A DNA stretch of 64,000 nt from Sindora glabra (lineage: Eukaryota > Streptophyta > Magnoliopsida > Fabales > Fabaceae): the NCBI GenBank assembly GCA_020226215.1, contig CM035230.1, positions 3,557,501 through 3,621,500 of the forward strand, written 5' to 3'. How positions within the stretch are numbered: the stretch's first letter is position 1; every line of letters starts with the position of its first letter. Position numbers and translations under genes: made by a program. Below are positions 45,300-58,054 of the stretch, one piece after another. Under the pieces are notes generated by a model, which ran no database searches, was not told the origin of the DNA, and saw only the letters and a list, made by a program, of their open reading frames with translations.

Positions 45300-48200
45300 T
45301 GTCATACTCTATCATGACCTATTTCTTATTGTGAACGGCATGGATCCTATTATCACTTTCCATAAGCCTTAATAAATTTTCACTATTTCTATTTTATAAG
45401 AATTTCCAAATCTCAAGGAACTCAGAATTTCATTTTAAAATTTTACAAAAAATCGGATAGATTTTCCCCTGTTTTTAGATAGTTCCTGAGGGCTACACGC
45501 CTTAAAATAGAAAATCTATTTTATTTTCAAATACAACAATACTAAACATGCATACATTACAATAGAAATCTAAAACTTATACACAGATAAACATTTCAAC
45601 TCATTAAATAATGGATCTATTTCAAAGACTAATCCTAACTCAAAGAGAAATTCCAACTATTAAATCTTTTTATAAGGAAATCTTAATCTTCCATGGATGC
45701 AATAAGACTTAAATCTTAACCTAAAAACATGAAAGATACAATGAAGTAAGTTATAAAAACTCAATGAGTATACATCTATCACTTCTTGCAAGAGACTTAA
45801 CTTTATATATTTGTAGAATTACATACTAATCATGTTTTTAACTAAAACTAATCACAAACTTATTTCCTTGAATCTCTGAATTACATAGCACTAAACCTTA
45901 AGTCGAATGTGCACATACACACAACTAGATTTCATATCTCATATCACATACTACTCATTTCAAGTAGACACAACAATACAAATAACCATTCAAGTTCAAA
46001 CATAAATAAATCATTATAATCATATCAAGTCTCTATAATAATATCAAACAATGATACCTAATCATAAGTATAGTTTTAATATTACATCATATCACGTAAT
46101 GATTTATAATAACTATGTACATATCCATCTTTTTAATCTCCTGATCATTCTTATATCATCCTCATATGATTTCTCGAGAATATCCTATTCAGCCTTCAGG
46201 TCAACCTTATATCTTTTACATCTATTTGCGGGAATCTCTCATCTGACTTTTATATTATCTCTTCATCTTGGACCACAATATCTAATGTTATTACTCTAAT
46301 ACAGTTCATAATTCTCTAATGCCTCGTAAAGCTCAATTCATAATATAATAGATTTACTAAGGCTTCACTCTATTCATATCACTAGATCTAATACAAGCCT
46401 GCATGGACAACTATTCTATAATTACAGGTAACCAAAACTTATAACACAATCACAATATATTCTATTAAAATTCTATCATAATCAATTAGATAGCAACTAA
46501 TAATAACCTTACATGCTTCTACCATGTACTCTAATCAAATAACACTATCTTAATATCTAATTACTCCTATATTAAGAAATTGAATTTACACATGAATATA
46601 GATAGATGTTTACAAGAACAAGAGTTAGTACTATCAATGAGGAATATACACTCACATGATAATGCTGATTCAACCTTGGAAGTTCTGAAGTATCCATAAT
46701 CATTGTTTCCACATTTCTCTCCTATTATCACAATTTAAAAGATTAATTTATGAATATAGCAGATTTATTTATTTTTCTTCCTAAATTATTTCTTAAATCC
46801 ATATAATTTAATCCATATAATAATCATGATGATGATGATGATGATGTATCACTAAATAATGATTTCTTAATTCCATATAATTTAAACATAAATATTAAAA
46901 TGTTATAATCTAAGCATATTCTAAATATACAATTCCAATACTCCATAATGTAATATTCTCATGTTTCTCTATATTAACTAACAATCCAAAATATACCACT
47001 CGATCATCTTATTCACTCTTCTTATCTTTCAAATTTATCACCAAAATATCAAAAATTCATATTTTCCACTACATCAAGATATGACACTCAAAAAGACTTA
47101 AACAAATTATTATAATCTTATAGAATAGGAAAATCATATTTTCAAAATTATCAATAATAAATCCTTAATTTTCATAAATAGGAATTCTTAAATTATACAT
47201 AAATCTTCCTAAATACTAGATTATAATGTTCTAGAATCACTTTACTTATATTATTCTAACATCTAACATATAGAATCTATATATATATATATAAAATGTG
47301 GAAATTTTTCGAATCACCCCCAATTATCCTAAAATCATAAATTTCACATTCTAGCAAGACTTTAATTATATTGTATTAACATTTTATAGCATTTTTAGGA
47401 TATGTATATACTTCTATACCTGATCATAATAACTTAAATTCAATTTAAATAACAAGACGTTGCATTTTCAAAATAAAGGAAGTTAACTTATTGTACTTTC
47501 TATTCATAATAGCACAACAAAATATAGTTGTTTTTGGTAACTTCCACTCACATCAATGATAGCTAAACAAATCAAAAAGGCGATGTGGAACTGGCAAGTA
47601 GCCTTGTATAGTAAAGAAAGCTTCCAATAATAGCTCTGTCATAAAGAAAAGAGTCCAACACTAACTTGAACTGCCCTGTTCAGCTATTTTTCTTCATATT
47701 ACAAAGCTATGGCCACCCGACCTCAATTCATGGTAGGAAGAATGCGGTGGTGGCAGATGGAAATGGTGGGAAATGGCAGAAATAGAAAAAAGGAAAAGGA
47801 ATAAAAAAGAGAGAGAGGCTATGTATTCTGAAAATGAAAGGGAGAAAGTGTTGAAAAGAAAAGGGAAAGGAGAGAGGCGGTGTGAAGAGGAGGAGTAAAT
47901 TGGTGAGGAGAAGAATGATATTGAAAAGAGAGAGAGCTAAGCTTGAGTGTGTGTCTCAAGGAAGAAAAGAGAAATAGACTAGGCAATAGGTAGGTGTGTA
48001 TGAAAAAGCTGTTGCTAAGAATTCTAAAAAAAATAGAAAAGAGGCAGTGAGAGCAAAGATAACAACAAAAAGGTTAAAAAAAAAAGAAAGCACAAAATCT
48101 GAGAGAGAAGGTGTCGACTTTGGAGGAAAAATCTAACTTTAAGTTTCTATTCTATATTACTGAAGTACTAAAATTATTTTACACCTAAAATCTCAACCAC

Positions 48201-48757
48201 ATATCTTAATTACCCAAGTTCCCTTCACCAAATCCCAGCCATTCACTTCTTTTAAAAATTAATTCCCTTATAAAACTCCTAAATTTTCCTAAAATAAAGA
48301 TCTTAACTTCATTATTTCTAATCACTCCTTAATATAAATATATATATATTTAAAAGTTCTAAAATAATTAATTCATAAAATTTTATATTCATATTATCAT
48401 TTTCAATTTATGAGGAAATCCACATAAAATATTTAAGCTAACCTCAAATTCTGTTCCAAACTTCTTCAATCCAAAAATAATTTATTGAAATGCAAACAAT
48501 TTATTTCATAATTTCTTATATCCAACATATTAAAATTATTCTTAACTTATGAGACATCTCTTATAAAAATTATTTTAGTATAATGTTACCTCAATAATGA
48601 CTATATATAAATAATTTTTTAATATTATCATAAATATTATTTTCAATACTTCAGAATCTTTTATTCGAATAATAAATTTAAAACTAATATTAACCAAATA
48701 AATAATTTATCCGCAAATCTCAAAATTTATACTCTATATTTAAACTAGGGTTATTCA
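45300..48757 (-). mobile_element. Family L solo LTR (minus strand)
   Basis: 3458 bases. In plus orientation it begins TGTCATACTCTATCATGAC (reverse complement of the family L 3' end) and ends AGGGTTATTCA, equivalent to the TGTAATATCCC start. It matches the reverse complement of 24645-27818 and of the 3' LTR, including the GACTTGA/AATATTG words at 45700-45730. Possible TSD ATGTT (45295-45299) versus ATACT (48758-48762), 3 of 5, so weak. It contains a (GAT)n run at 46826-46846, a GA-rich stretch at 47750-48130 and no genes. Confidence 0.8.
46826..46846. repeat. (GAT)n microsatellite
   Basis: Seven ATG/GAT trinucleotides in tandem inside the family L solo LTR. Confidence 0.9.
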
Positions 48758-48762
48758 ATACT

Positions 48763-49863
48763 CATTGCATATTTCAATAATCACCATAAAAAAATTTAAA
48801 GTATTTAAACATAGATTAGAGGATTGGTTCTCTCACATGAGCAACCTACTTTTACTCTTTGTGCAAGAATAAAAATGAGATCACTCAAGTGAATAAACAT
48901 AGACTATAAGGTAATGTTTGATTTACCACACATGTATGCCCATACATATATGTAATAAACCTATGTCAGTGTGAGTTCTCATAAGTGATGATTCAAGTTT
49001 GATCAATAAGATTGATTAATTGACATGAGTATGGTAACATATTAAACATATGCTTTGAATGTTCGTTTTATTCCTATTGGAAATCATAATATTTTTATCA
49101 AGTGGGGTTTTTTTATATTTAGAGAGACATAAAAAATAAATTTAAGAAAGAGAATGAAAACTTCTTTTATAGGGTAAATCATTTAGTTATGTGAACATTA
49201 CTATATAACTGAAATGAAGAAATTAAGATAGTTATTGCTTTTTTTTTTATGTATGAGATTCTTTAGCTAATGCTCTTAGTGATTACTTGTTGGAATATTT
49301 AAGCTAGGGAGCATAAATATCCAAATGTTTATACAAGATTAAACTTGATGGAATTAATGTGTTATATCTCACTTTTGTTTGAATTATTGAGGAAAGATAA
49401 AGATATCTCTTTTGTTTTAGTCCTTATAATAATTCAAGCCTATTTTCCATCTAGGTGGATCAAATATAAGAAGCAGAAAAGTATGTCCTTTTGATTTCCT
49501 ACACATATAGTTATGTTTAATTAACTAGCCATTAGTGGGAAATTAATTCACTTATTAGAAATTAAATTAAACATGTGTTTATCTCTTATAACTAAATACT
49601 TATGGAAAAGCAAGAGAAAACTCTTCATTTTCATCATATGTGGTTTTAAACTTAATTATAATTAAAAATTAGATGATAATGATGGAATTAAGTGCTATAG
49701 TTATGACCTTTAGGTAACTAAAAGACATGACTTTCAGGTGTTATAACTAATGTTAATATATTAAGAGAGGATAAGAATGAAAATTAATGATGAAAAAAGA
49801 GGAAAAAGTTTCTCTACCACCTAATTTGAGAGAAAACTCTGGTTCTTGGTCTAGGGTTATTCT
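48763..49863 (+). repeat. C2 copia 3' untranslated part and 3' LTR, left piece
   Basis: After the L solo LTR, C2 resumes. A PPT-like ATCAAGTGGGG lies at about 49097-49107, so the LTR probably begins just after it. From about 49365 the sequence follows the 5' LTR (12906 onward). It is cut at ATTCT (49859-49863) by the family P LTR. Confidence 0.6.
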
Positions 49864-51981
49864 TGTAATGTCCCAATTTTTTTTTAATTCTATTATTTGA
49901 ATCTTTATTTTCTAAGGCCGTAGAAACAAAGAGTACGTTTGATTTAGCTTAGTGGGTGAATCTCAAGTTGAAAGGAATTAAGTGTAAGGGTAAATGAAAT
50001 TTTAAGGAAAAAAAGATAGTAGGAAAAGAATTAATTTCCCTAAACAGTATAAATGATCAAAGGAGGTTAGAGAACCCTAAAAAGGGGAGTTATCTAAGTC
50101 TGACAGTGTAAGGAATTTTAAACAAACAGAAACCCTATGGACTAAATTGTAAAAGTGCAGAATCGGGTGTGGTTAAAGTGTAAATAATTAAGGATTTGGG
50201 ATTTAATATAAATAACCAAGATTTTAGGGTGTGATATGTGATTTTAATTAATGTGACCAATAGATTCATGACAAGTGTCATTATTAGAAAAATAATGGCA
50301 AGAATAGCCTTATTAATTGGTGAAAAAGGACTAAAATACCCTTGGAAATCTCAAAAAGGACCAAAATACCCCTAGAAGCTTCATGAAAACTCTACCCTCT
50401 TCTCCATTTCTCCAAAAGCTGAGGAAGACTCCATTAAAGCACCAAAAACGTGCAGGAGAGAGAGGGAAGAGAGAGAAAGTTTCTTTTGGCTTTTTCACCC
50501 AAAAATAGTGAGATTTAAGCTTAGTGGTAGAAGGGAAAGTTGCTCTTCTCATCAAGCTCTATCCATTGGTGTGTTTAGATTAAAGAAAAGCTCAAGTTTG
50601 ATCAAGTTTGGGGAGCTCTAAGTGAGGATTTTCAAGTTGTTGCAAGAGGTAAAATTGTTCTCTTCTAAAAGCTCTTTATTGTGCTCTTTTTAGTTTCTTG
50701 AGATTTTGATGTTGGAGTGGTCAAAGGTAGTTGATCATGGAGTTTTGGATGATTTGAACATGTCTAATTGTAATATCCCGAATTTCCAATTCTATTATTT
50801 GAATCTCTAATTCTAAGGTCGTAGAAACGAAGAGCACGTTTGAGTTAGCTTGGTGGGTGAATCTTAAGTTGAAGGGAATTAAGTGTAAGGGTAAATGAAA
50901 TTTTGAAGGAAAAGGATAGTAGGGAAAGAATTAATTTCCCTAAATAGTATGAATGATCAGAGGAGGTTGGAAAATCCTAAAAGGGGAGGTTGTGTAAGTC
51001 TGATAGTGTAAGGAATTTTAAATGGACAGAGACCCTATGGACTAAATTGCAAAAGTGCAGAATCGGGTGTGGTTAAAGTGAAATAACTAAGGAATTGGGA
51101 TCTAATATGAATAACCAAGAGTTTTGGGTGCAATATGTGATTTTTATTAGTGTGACCAATGGATTTACGACAAGTGTCATTGTTAGAAAATTATTGGCAA
51201 GAATAGCCTTACTTTTGGTGAAAAAGGACTAAAATACCCTTGAGAATTATCAAAATGACCAAGATATTCCTAGAAGCTTCTTGAAAAGTCTTCTTTCTTC
51301 TCCATTTCTCCAGAAAGCTGCAGCAACTCCATGAGAGCAAGCTTGAGACGTGCAGGAGAGAGAGAGAAAGAGAGAGAAAGTTTCTTTTGAGTTTTTCACC
51401 AAAAAATAGTGAGATCTAAACTTAGTGGTAGAAGGGAAAGTTGCTCCTCTCATCAAGCTCTATCTATTGGTGTGCTTAGAGTGAAGAAAAGCTCAAGTTT
51501 GATTAAGTTTGGGGAGCTCCAAGTGAGGATTTTCAAGTTGTAGCAAGAGGTAAAGTTGTTCTCCTCTAAAAGCTCTTTATTGTGCTCTTCTTAGTTTCTT
51601 GAAATCTTGAGGTTGGTGTGGTTAAGGGTGATTGAACATGGAGTTTAGGATGATTTGAATATGTTTAATGGTGTTTTAGATGTTGTTATGTTAAGCTATG
51701 GCTTTGGTTTGGTGTGAAAAGAGCAAGAAAAATGATGAACACATTTGGGTTTTAGGGATATAATGATGCATGTGTAGAGTTGGCATGGTATGTTGGGAAA
51801 TTGGCTAAAATGATGAAGTTAGAATAATTTCTATGAATTTATGAAGCTTATGGAAGATGGAACTTTGAGTTGTGAAGGTGTTGGTGTGCATTTTCCCTTT
51901 TGAGAAGCTAAATCTATAGATATGAAAAAGAAGGAAGGAAGGAGTTATAGCTGTTTAATGTGTTTTCGGAGGATCAGCAAG

Positions 51982-52212
51982 GTACACGGGGTAGAACACG
52001 GCCCGTGTTGTACCCCGTGTTCCTCGTCGAATTTGATCAGTGTGTTACACGAGGTGCAACACTCCCCGTGTTTATCTCAGGACTGAAGGGCAGTAATGTA
52101 CACGGTGTAGAACACGGCCAGTGTTCACCCCCGTGTTCTTTGTCGAGTAGCCCAGAAGTGAACCAGTAGGGAACACGGCTCTGAACACGGGGTATGGGAC
52201 CCCCGTGTTCTT
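51982..52212. repeat. Inverted ACACGG/CCGTGT motif array, first P copy
   Basis: About ten GAACACGG or CCGTGTTC words in alternating orientation. The unit at 51982-52022 forms a near-perfect hairpin: GTACACGGGGTAGAACACGG against CCCGTGTTGTACCCCGTGT with a single mismatch region. GC content is far above the surrounding LTR. Confidence 0.92.
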
Positions 52213-52594
52213 TGTTAAGTGAACTTTTTGGCTTGATTTCTTCATGTTTTGCATGGCTTTACCCCTAGATCCTTTTCTAATGTTCTTATGTGTCATTTCA
52301 AGGCTTGGAAACAAGATGTAGAGCATCTAAGTATGCATTTAATTAAGTGGGGAAAATAAAGAATACATGAGGATTAGGGAAAGTGATGATGTTCTAATAA
52401 GAAACTATGATATGTATTTGTATAGATTGAGGAGTGCCAACTTGCAAAGGCAAGAGGAAGTGTAAAGGAGTTTTTGGTGAGAGCAAAGGGAACATCACAT
52501 TGGAAGCTTGTAAAAGGTAGCTAGCTCTATCCTTAAGCTCTGTTTCTATTCATATGATTTTCTGTATATTATGCCATTGTATGGAATGTGTATG

Positions 52595-52800
52595 AGATAG
52601 CTGTGTGCGCATCCCGGGAAGATAGTAATACTGTGTGTGTAAGGCCTATGGCCCGAGTTTTCCCCGGGATGGTAATGAAAATTGCTGTGTGTGGTACCTA
52701 TGGCCTTTAGAGTACCTCGGGAAGACAATGTGATACTGTGTGAGTAAGGCCTATGGCCCGAGTTTTCCCCGGGAAGACAGCGTGATGCTGTATATGAGGC
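52595..52800. repeat. LTR minisatellite, CGGGAAGACAG...GGCCTATGGCC units
   Basis: Three to four diverged units of ~50-70 bases each with CCCGGGAAGACAGTGTGATACTGTGT and AAGGCCTATGGCCCGAG parts, ending at GTGATGCTGTATATGAGGCC. Corresponding tracts in the other P copies: 53905-54175, 55610-55810 (inverted) and 58055-58265. Confidence 0.85.
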
Positions 52801-53322
52801 CTAAGTACGATTATCTGGGATGGCCATCTAGATATTGATTGATAAGAGCCCTTGAATGGCATGATGTTTGCTGTGTGTGTAGTGCATATTTCTTACAATG
52901 GTAATGAATGAGGTGACATATGATTGATTGATTTTGAAATGTACGTTTTATTTGCTTAAGGATCTGGAATGGCTTGATATGTTTTTATGGTAATAGCTAG
53001 CTACTGGGAAACTTTGTTTCTCATGTTTTTTTTCTGTTTTGTTACTAACCATTCCAGGTGATGCTTCCAAAGGCTCTCATGATAGAGGACAATGATATTT
53101 TTTGAAGTTGTAAACATTTACATAGTTAGTGATATTGTATGTAACGGATGTATATTTTGTAAATTGAACTTTTGTTTAATTATATGACTTTTGCTCATGT
53201 GTATAAAGTACAAAATTTTGAGATTTTCTGTATTAGCTTGAGGTAGATGGCGAATGAGTGCGTAATAATCATCTAGTAATTGAGGAATAAGGCGTAGATA
53301 AGTAAGGGTGTTACACAGTAAG

Positions 53323-53437
53323 GTACACGGGGTAGAACACGGCCCGTGTTCACCCCCGTGTTCTTTGTCGAGTAGGCCAGAAGTGAACCAGTAAGGAACA
53401 CGGCCCTGAACACGGGGTAGGGGACCCCCGTGTTCTT
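53323..53437. repeat. Inverted ACACGG/CCGTGT motif array, partial P copy
   Basis: Six motif words in alternating orientation, corresponding to 52098-52212. The first half of the array is absent because this LTR copy starts inside it. Confidence 0.9.
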
Positions 53438-53784
53438 TGTTAAGTGAACTTTTTGGCTTGGTTTCTTCAGGATTTGCATGGTTTTACCTTTGGATCCTTT
53501 TCTAATGTTCATATATGTCATTTTAAGGCTTGAAAGCAAAGTGTAGAGCATCTAAGTATGCATTTAATTAAGTGGGGAAAGTAAAGAATATATGAGGTTT
53601 AGGGAAAGTGATAATGTTCTAATATAAGTTATGATGTGTATTTGTATAGACTAAAGAGTGACAACTTGCAAAGGCAAGAGGAAGTGTAAAGGAGTTTTTA
53701 GTGAGAGCAAAGGGAACATCACATTGGAAGCTTGTAAAGGTAGCTAGCTTTATCCTTAAGCTGTTTTCTATTACATGAAATTAT

Positions 53785-53902
53785 TATGGAATGTGTATGA
53801 GATTGTTATGGAATGTGTATGAAATTATTATGGAATGTGTATGAGATTGTTATGGAATGTGTATGGAATTGTTGTGTATGAAAGGTGTATGGAATTGTTG
53901 TG
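53785..53902. repeat. Tandem repeat, 22-base unit, ~5 copies
   Basis: Units of TATGGAATGTGTATGAGATTGT with small changes (GAAATTAT, GGAATTGT). Only one unit is present at the equivalent place in 50769-53315 (near 52573) and in 57582-58772 (near 58030), so it expanded in this copy. Confidence 0.9.
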
Positions 53903-53904
53903 CA

Positions 53905-54175
53905 CGCATTCCATGAAGACAGTGTGATACTGTGTGTGTGTTTGGCCTATGGCTCGGGTCCTCGAAATGTTAATGCAATTGTTGTGGCACAACCCGGGCA
54001 GACAGTAGAATACTGTGTTTGGCCTATGGCTCGGGATCCTCGGGGATAATAGTGCATCTGTTGTGTGTGATACTTATGGCCAGGGACCTCGGGAAGACAG
54101 TGTGATACTGTGTTAGGCCTTTGTGGCTCGGGACCCCGGGAAGACAGCGTGATGCTGTATATGAGGCCTAGGTAC
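53905..54175. repeat. LTR minisatellite, partial P copy
   Basis: About four units of the GACAGTGTGATACTGTGT...GGCCTATGGCTCGGG type, equivalent to 52595-52800 but with a different unit number. Confidence 0.8.
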
Positions 54176-54973
54176 GATTGTTTGTGATGGCCATCTAGAT
54201 ATTGATATGAGTCCTTGAAGGGGATTGCTGATTGTTATGTGTGATGCATATTTCTTACAATGGTAATGAATGATGTGACATATGATTAATTGTTTTCGAA
54301 ATGTACGTTTTATTTGTTTAAGGATCTGGAATGGCTCGATATGTTTTTATGGTAATAGCTAACTACTGGGAAACTTTGTTTCTTATGTTTTTTTCTGTAT
54401 TGTAACTAACCATTCCAGGTGATGCTTCCAAAGGCTCTCATGATAAAGGGCAATGATGTCCGAAGTTGTAAATAATTATATAGTTGGTGACATTGTATAT
54501 GCCATGGATGTATCTTTTGTAAATTGAACTCTTTTTGTATAGTTATATGACTTTTGCTCATGTGTATAAAGTACAGAAATTTGAGATATTCCATATTAGC
54601 TTGAGGTAGATGGCGAATGAGTACGTATAATCATCTAGTAAATAAGGAATAAGGCGTTGATAAGTGAGGGTGTTACACTAATGGTGTTCTAGATGTTGTT
54701 ATGTTGATTTATGGCTTTGGTTTGGTGTAAAAATAGCAAGAAACCATGATGTACACACTTGGGTTTTAGAGGCATAATGGTGCATGTGTGGATTTGGCAT
54801 GATTTGTTTGGAATTTGGTTAAAATGATGAAATTAGGATGATTCTTAGGAGTTATGAAGCCTATGGAAGATGAATTTTGAGTTATGAAAGTGTGTATGAA
54901 ACTTCCCTTTTGAGAAGCCAAGGGGGAGAAGGGGGTTTAGCCATGTAAATTGTGTTTTTGGAAGATCAGTAAT

Positions 54974-55056
54974 GTACACGGGGTAGAACACGGCCCATGT
55001 TGTACCCCATGTTCTGTACACGGGGTAGAACACGGCCCATGTTGAATCCCGTGTTC
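54974..55056. repeat. Motif array of the outer P copy, left piece
   Basis: GTACACGGGGTAGAACACGG appears twice, each followed by CCCATGTTG and a CCCGTGTTC/CCCATGTTC arm. Several CpG sites have become TG/CA. The array continues at 57577-57660 after the inverted insertion. Confidence 0.88.
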
Positions 55057-55082
55057 TTCTACGAAGGCTGATCAGTAATGTA

Positions 55083-57576
55083 TGTAACTCCCTTACTTAT
55101 TAACACCTTATTCCTCAATTACTAGATGATTAATACGCACTCATTCGCCATCTACCTCAAGCTAATACGGAATATCTCAAATTTCTGTATTTCATACACA
55201 TGAGCAAAAGTCATATAAATATACAAAAAGAGTTCAATTTACAATTCGTACATCCATTATGTACAATATCACCGACTATATAGACATATTTTTTTTTCAT
55301 CACATTTACAATCTCAAAACATTATGGTCCTTTGTCATGAGAGCCTTTGGGAGCATCACCTGGAATGGTTAGTCACAATACAGAAAAACATAAGAAATAA
55401 AGTTTCCCAGTAGCTAGCTATTGCCATGAAAACATATCAAGCCATTCCAGATCCTTAAGCAAATAAAACATACGTTTCAAAAACAATTAATCATTTGTCA
55501 TATCTTTATCATCTCAATCCGTACCATTGTAGGAAATGTGCATCACACATAACAATTAACAATCCCCTTCAAGGACTCATATCAATATCTAGATGGCCAT
55601 CACAGATAATCGTACCTAGGCCTCATATACAGCATCACGCTGTCTTCCCGGGGTTCCCGAGCCAAAAGGCCTAACACAGTATCACACTGTCTTCCCGAGG
55701 TCCCTGGCCATAGGTACCACACACAACAAATGCACTATTATCCCCGAGGATCCCGAGCCATAGGCCAAACACAGTATTCTACTGTCTTCCCGGGTTGTGC
55801 CACAACACAGCTATTTCATACACATTCCATACAATGGCAAAGTATACCGCAAATCATGTAAATAGAAAACAGAGCTTAAGGATAAAGCTAGCTACCTTTC
55901 ACAAGCTTCCAATGTGATGTTCCCTTTGCTCTCACAAAAAAAAAACTCCTTTACACTTCCTCTTGCCTTTGCAAGTTGTCACTCTTTAGTCTATACAAAT
56001 ACACATCATAATTTCTTATTAGAACATCATCACTTTCCCTAAACCTCATGTATTCTTTACTTTCCCCACTTAATTAAATGCATACTTAGATGCTCTACAT
56101 CTTGTTTCCAAGCCTTGAAATGACACATAAGAACATTAGAAAAGGATCCAAAGGCAAAACCATGCAAAACGTGAAGAAACCAAGCCAAAAGGTTCACTTA
56201 ACAAAGAACACGGGGGTGAACACGGGACATGTTCTACCCCGTGTACCTTACTGCCCTTCAGTCCTGAGGTAAACACGGGAAGTGTTGCACCCCGTGTAAC
56301 ACACTGATCAGCTTTGACGAAGAACACGGGGTACAACACGGGCCGTGTTCTCTCCCGTGTACTTCACTGATCCTCCGAAAACACATTAAACAGCTAAAAC
56401 TCCTTTCTTCCTTCTTTTTCATATCTATAGTTTTGGCTTCTCAAAAGGAAAAATGCACATAAACACTTTCACAATTCAAAGTTTCATCTTTCATAGGCTT
56501 TAAGCTTCATAGAAATTATTCTAACTTCATCATTTTAGCCAAGTTCCCAACATACCATGCTAACTCTACACATGCATCATTATACCTCTAAAACCCAAAT
56601 GTGTTCATCATGTTTCTTGCTCTTTTCACACCAAACCAAAGCCATAGCTTAACATAACAACATCTAAAACACCATTAAACATGTTCAAATCATCCTAAAC
56701 TTCATATTCAACCACCTTTGACCACACCAACCTCAAGATTTCAAGAAACTAAGAAGAGTACATTAAAGAGCTCTTAGAGGAGAACAATTTTACCTCTTGC
56801 AACAACTTGAAAATCCTCACTTGGAGCTCCCCAAACTTAATCAAACTTGAGCTTTTCTTCACTCTAAGCACATCAATGGATAGAGCTTGAGGAGAGGAGC
56901 AACTTTCCCTTCTACCACTAAGCTTAAATCTCACTATTTTTGGGTGAAAAACTGAAAAGAAACTTTCTCTCTCTTTCTCTCTCTCTCCTGCACGTCTCAA
57001 GCTTCTTTCATGGAGTTGCTGCAGCTTTTTGGAGAAATGGAGAAGAAAGAAGACTTTTCATGAAGCTTCTAGGGGCATTTTGGTCCTTTTTGAGATTCTC
57101 AAGGGTATTTTAGTCCTTTTTCACCAAAAGTAAGGCTATTCTTGCCAATATTTTTCTAACAATGACACTTGTCATAAATCCATTGGTCACACTAATAAAA
57201 ATCATATATTGCACCCCAAAACTCTTGGTTATTCATATTAGATCCCAATTCCTTAGTTATTTCACTTTAACCACACCCGATTCTGCACTTTTGCAATTTA
57301 GTCTATAGGGTTTCTGTCTGTTTAAAATTTCTTGCACTGTCAGACTTAGATAACTCCCCTTTTTAGGGTTCTCTAACCTCCTCTGATCATTTATACTGCT
57401 TATGAAAATAAATTCTTTTCCCTACTATCGTTTTTCCTTCAAAATTTCATTTACCCTTACACTTAATTCCTTTCAACTTAAGATTCACCCACCAAGCTAA
57501 CTCAAACGTGCTCTTAGTTTCTACGACCTTAGAATTAGAGATTCAAATAATAGAATTGAAAATTCGGGATATTACA
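55083..57576 (-). mobile_element. Family P solo LTR, inverted, TSD ATGTA
   Basis: 2494 bases. In plus orientation it begins TGTAACTCCCTTACTTATT and ends TTCGGGATATTACA, i.e. a complete minus-strand LTR. It is flanked by perfect ATGTA duplications (55078-55082 and 57577-57581), inserted within the motif array of the outer copy. It contains an inverted motif array at 56202-56366 and a minisatellite at 55610-55810. The frame at 56749-57000 is LTR sequence. Confidence 0.94.
56202..56366. repeat. Inverted ACACGG/CCGTGT motif array, inverted P copy
   Basis: Eight to nine motif words in alternating orientation, including GGGGTGAACACGGGACATGTT and GAACACGGGGTACAACACGG paired with CCGTGTTCTCTCCCGTGT. 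Confidence 0.9.
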
Positions 57577-57660
57577 ATGTACATGGGGCAGAACACGGCC
57601 CATGTTGTACCCTATGTTCTGAACACGGGGTAGAACACGGCCCATGTTCACCCCCGTGTT
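57577..57660. repeat. Motif array of the outer P copy, right piece
   Basis: Continuation of 54974-55056 beyond the inverted insertion: GTACATGGGGCAGAACACGG, CCCATGTTG, GAACACGGGGTAGAACACGG, CCCCCGTGTTC. Confidence 0.88.
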
Positions 57661-58054
57661 CTTTGCTGAGTGAACATTTTGGCTTTGATTCTTCAGGATT
57701 TGCATGGTTTTGCCTTTGGATCCTTTTCTAATGTTCATATGTGTCATTTCAAGGCTTGAAAACAAAGTATAGAGCATCTAAGTATGCATTTATTTAAGTG
57801 GAGGAAGTAAAGAATACATGAAGTTTAAGGAAAATGATGATGGTCTAATAAAATCTATGATATGTCTTTATGTAGACTAAGGAGTGACATTTGGAAAGGC
57901 AAGGGGAGTTGTAAAGGAATTCTTAAGTGAGGGCAAGGGAAAAATCACATTGGAAGCTTGTAAAAGGTAGCTAGCTTTATCCTTAAGCTTTGTTTCCTAT
58001 TTACATGATTTTCTGTAAATTTTGCCATTGTATGGAATGTGTATGAAATAGCTG

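Larger units (their letters stand above)
50769..54677 (+). mobile_element. Family P LTR plus partial second LTR, TSD CTAAT
   Basis: Inserted in the previous copy between perfect CTAAT duplications (50764-50768 and 54678-54682). It consists of one full LTR (50769-53315, TGTAATATCCC to GGTGTTACA) followed directly by a second copy of its 3' half (53316-54677, equivalent to 52091-53315). Because both outer ends share one TSD, this is one insertion that lost its internal region and the 5' half of its 3' LTR. Frames such as 52072-52326 and 53273-53551 are antisense to the motif array and not genes. Confidence 0.92.

Noticed and set aside
52072..52326. 84-codon antisense frame, similar to frames at 53273-53551, 56090-56272 and 57535-57777
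   Set aside because: These recur only because P LTR copies are homologous; they run through the hairpin motif array and differ in length and frame between copies.
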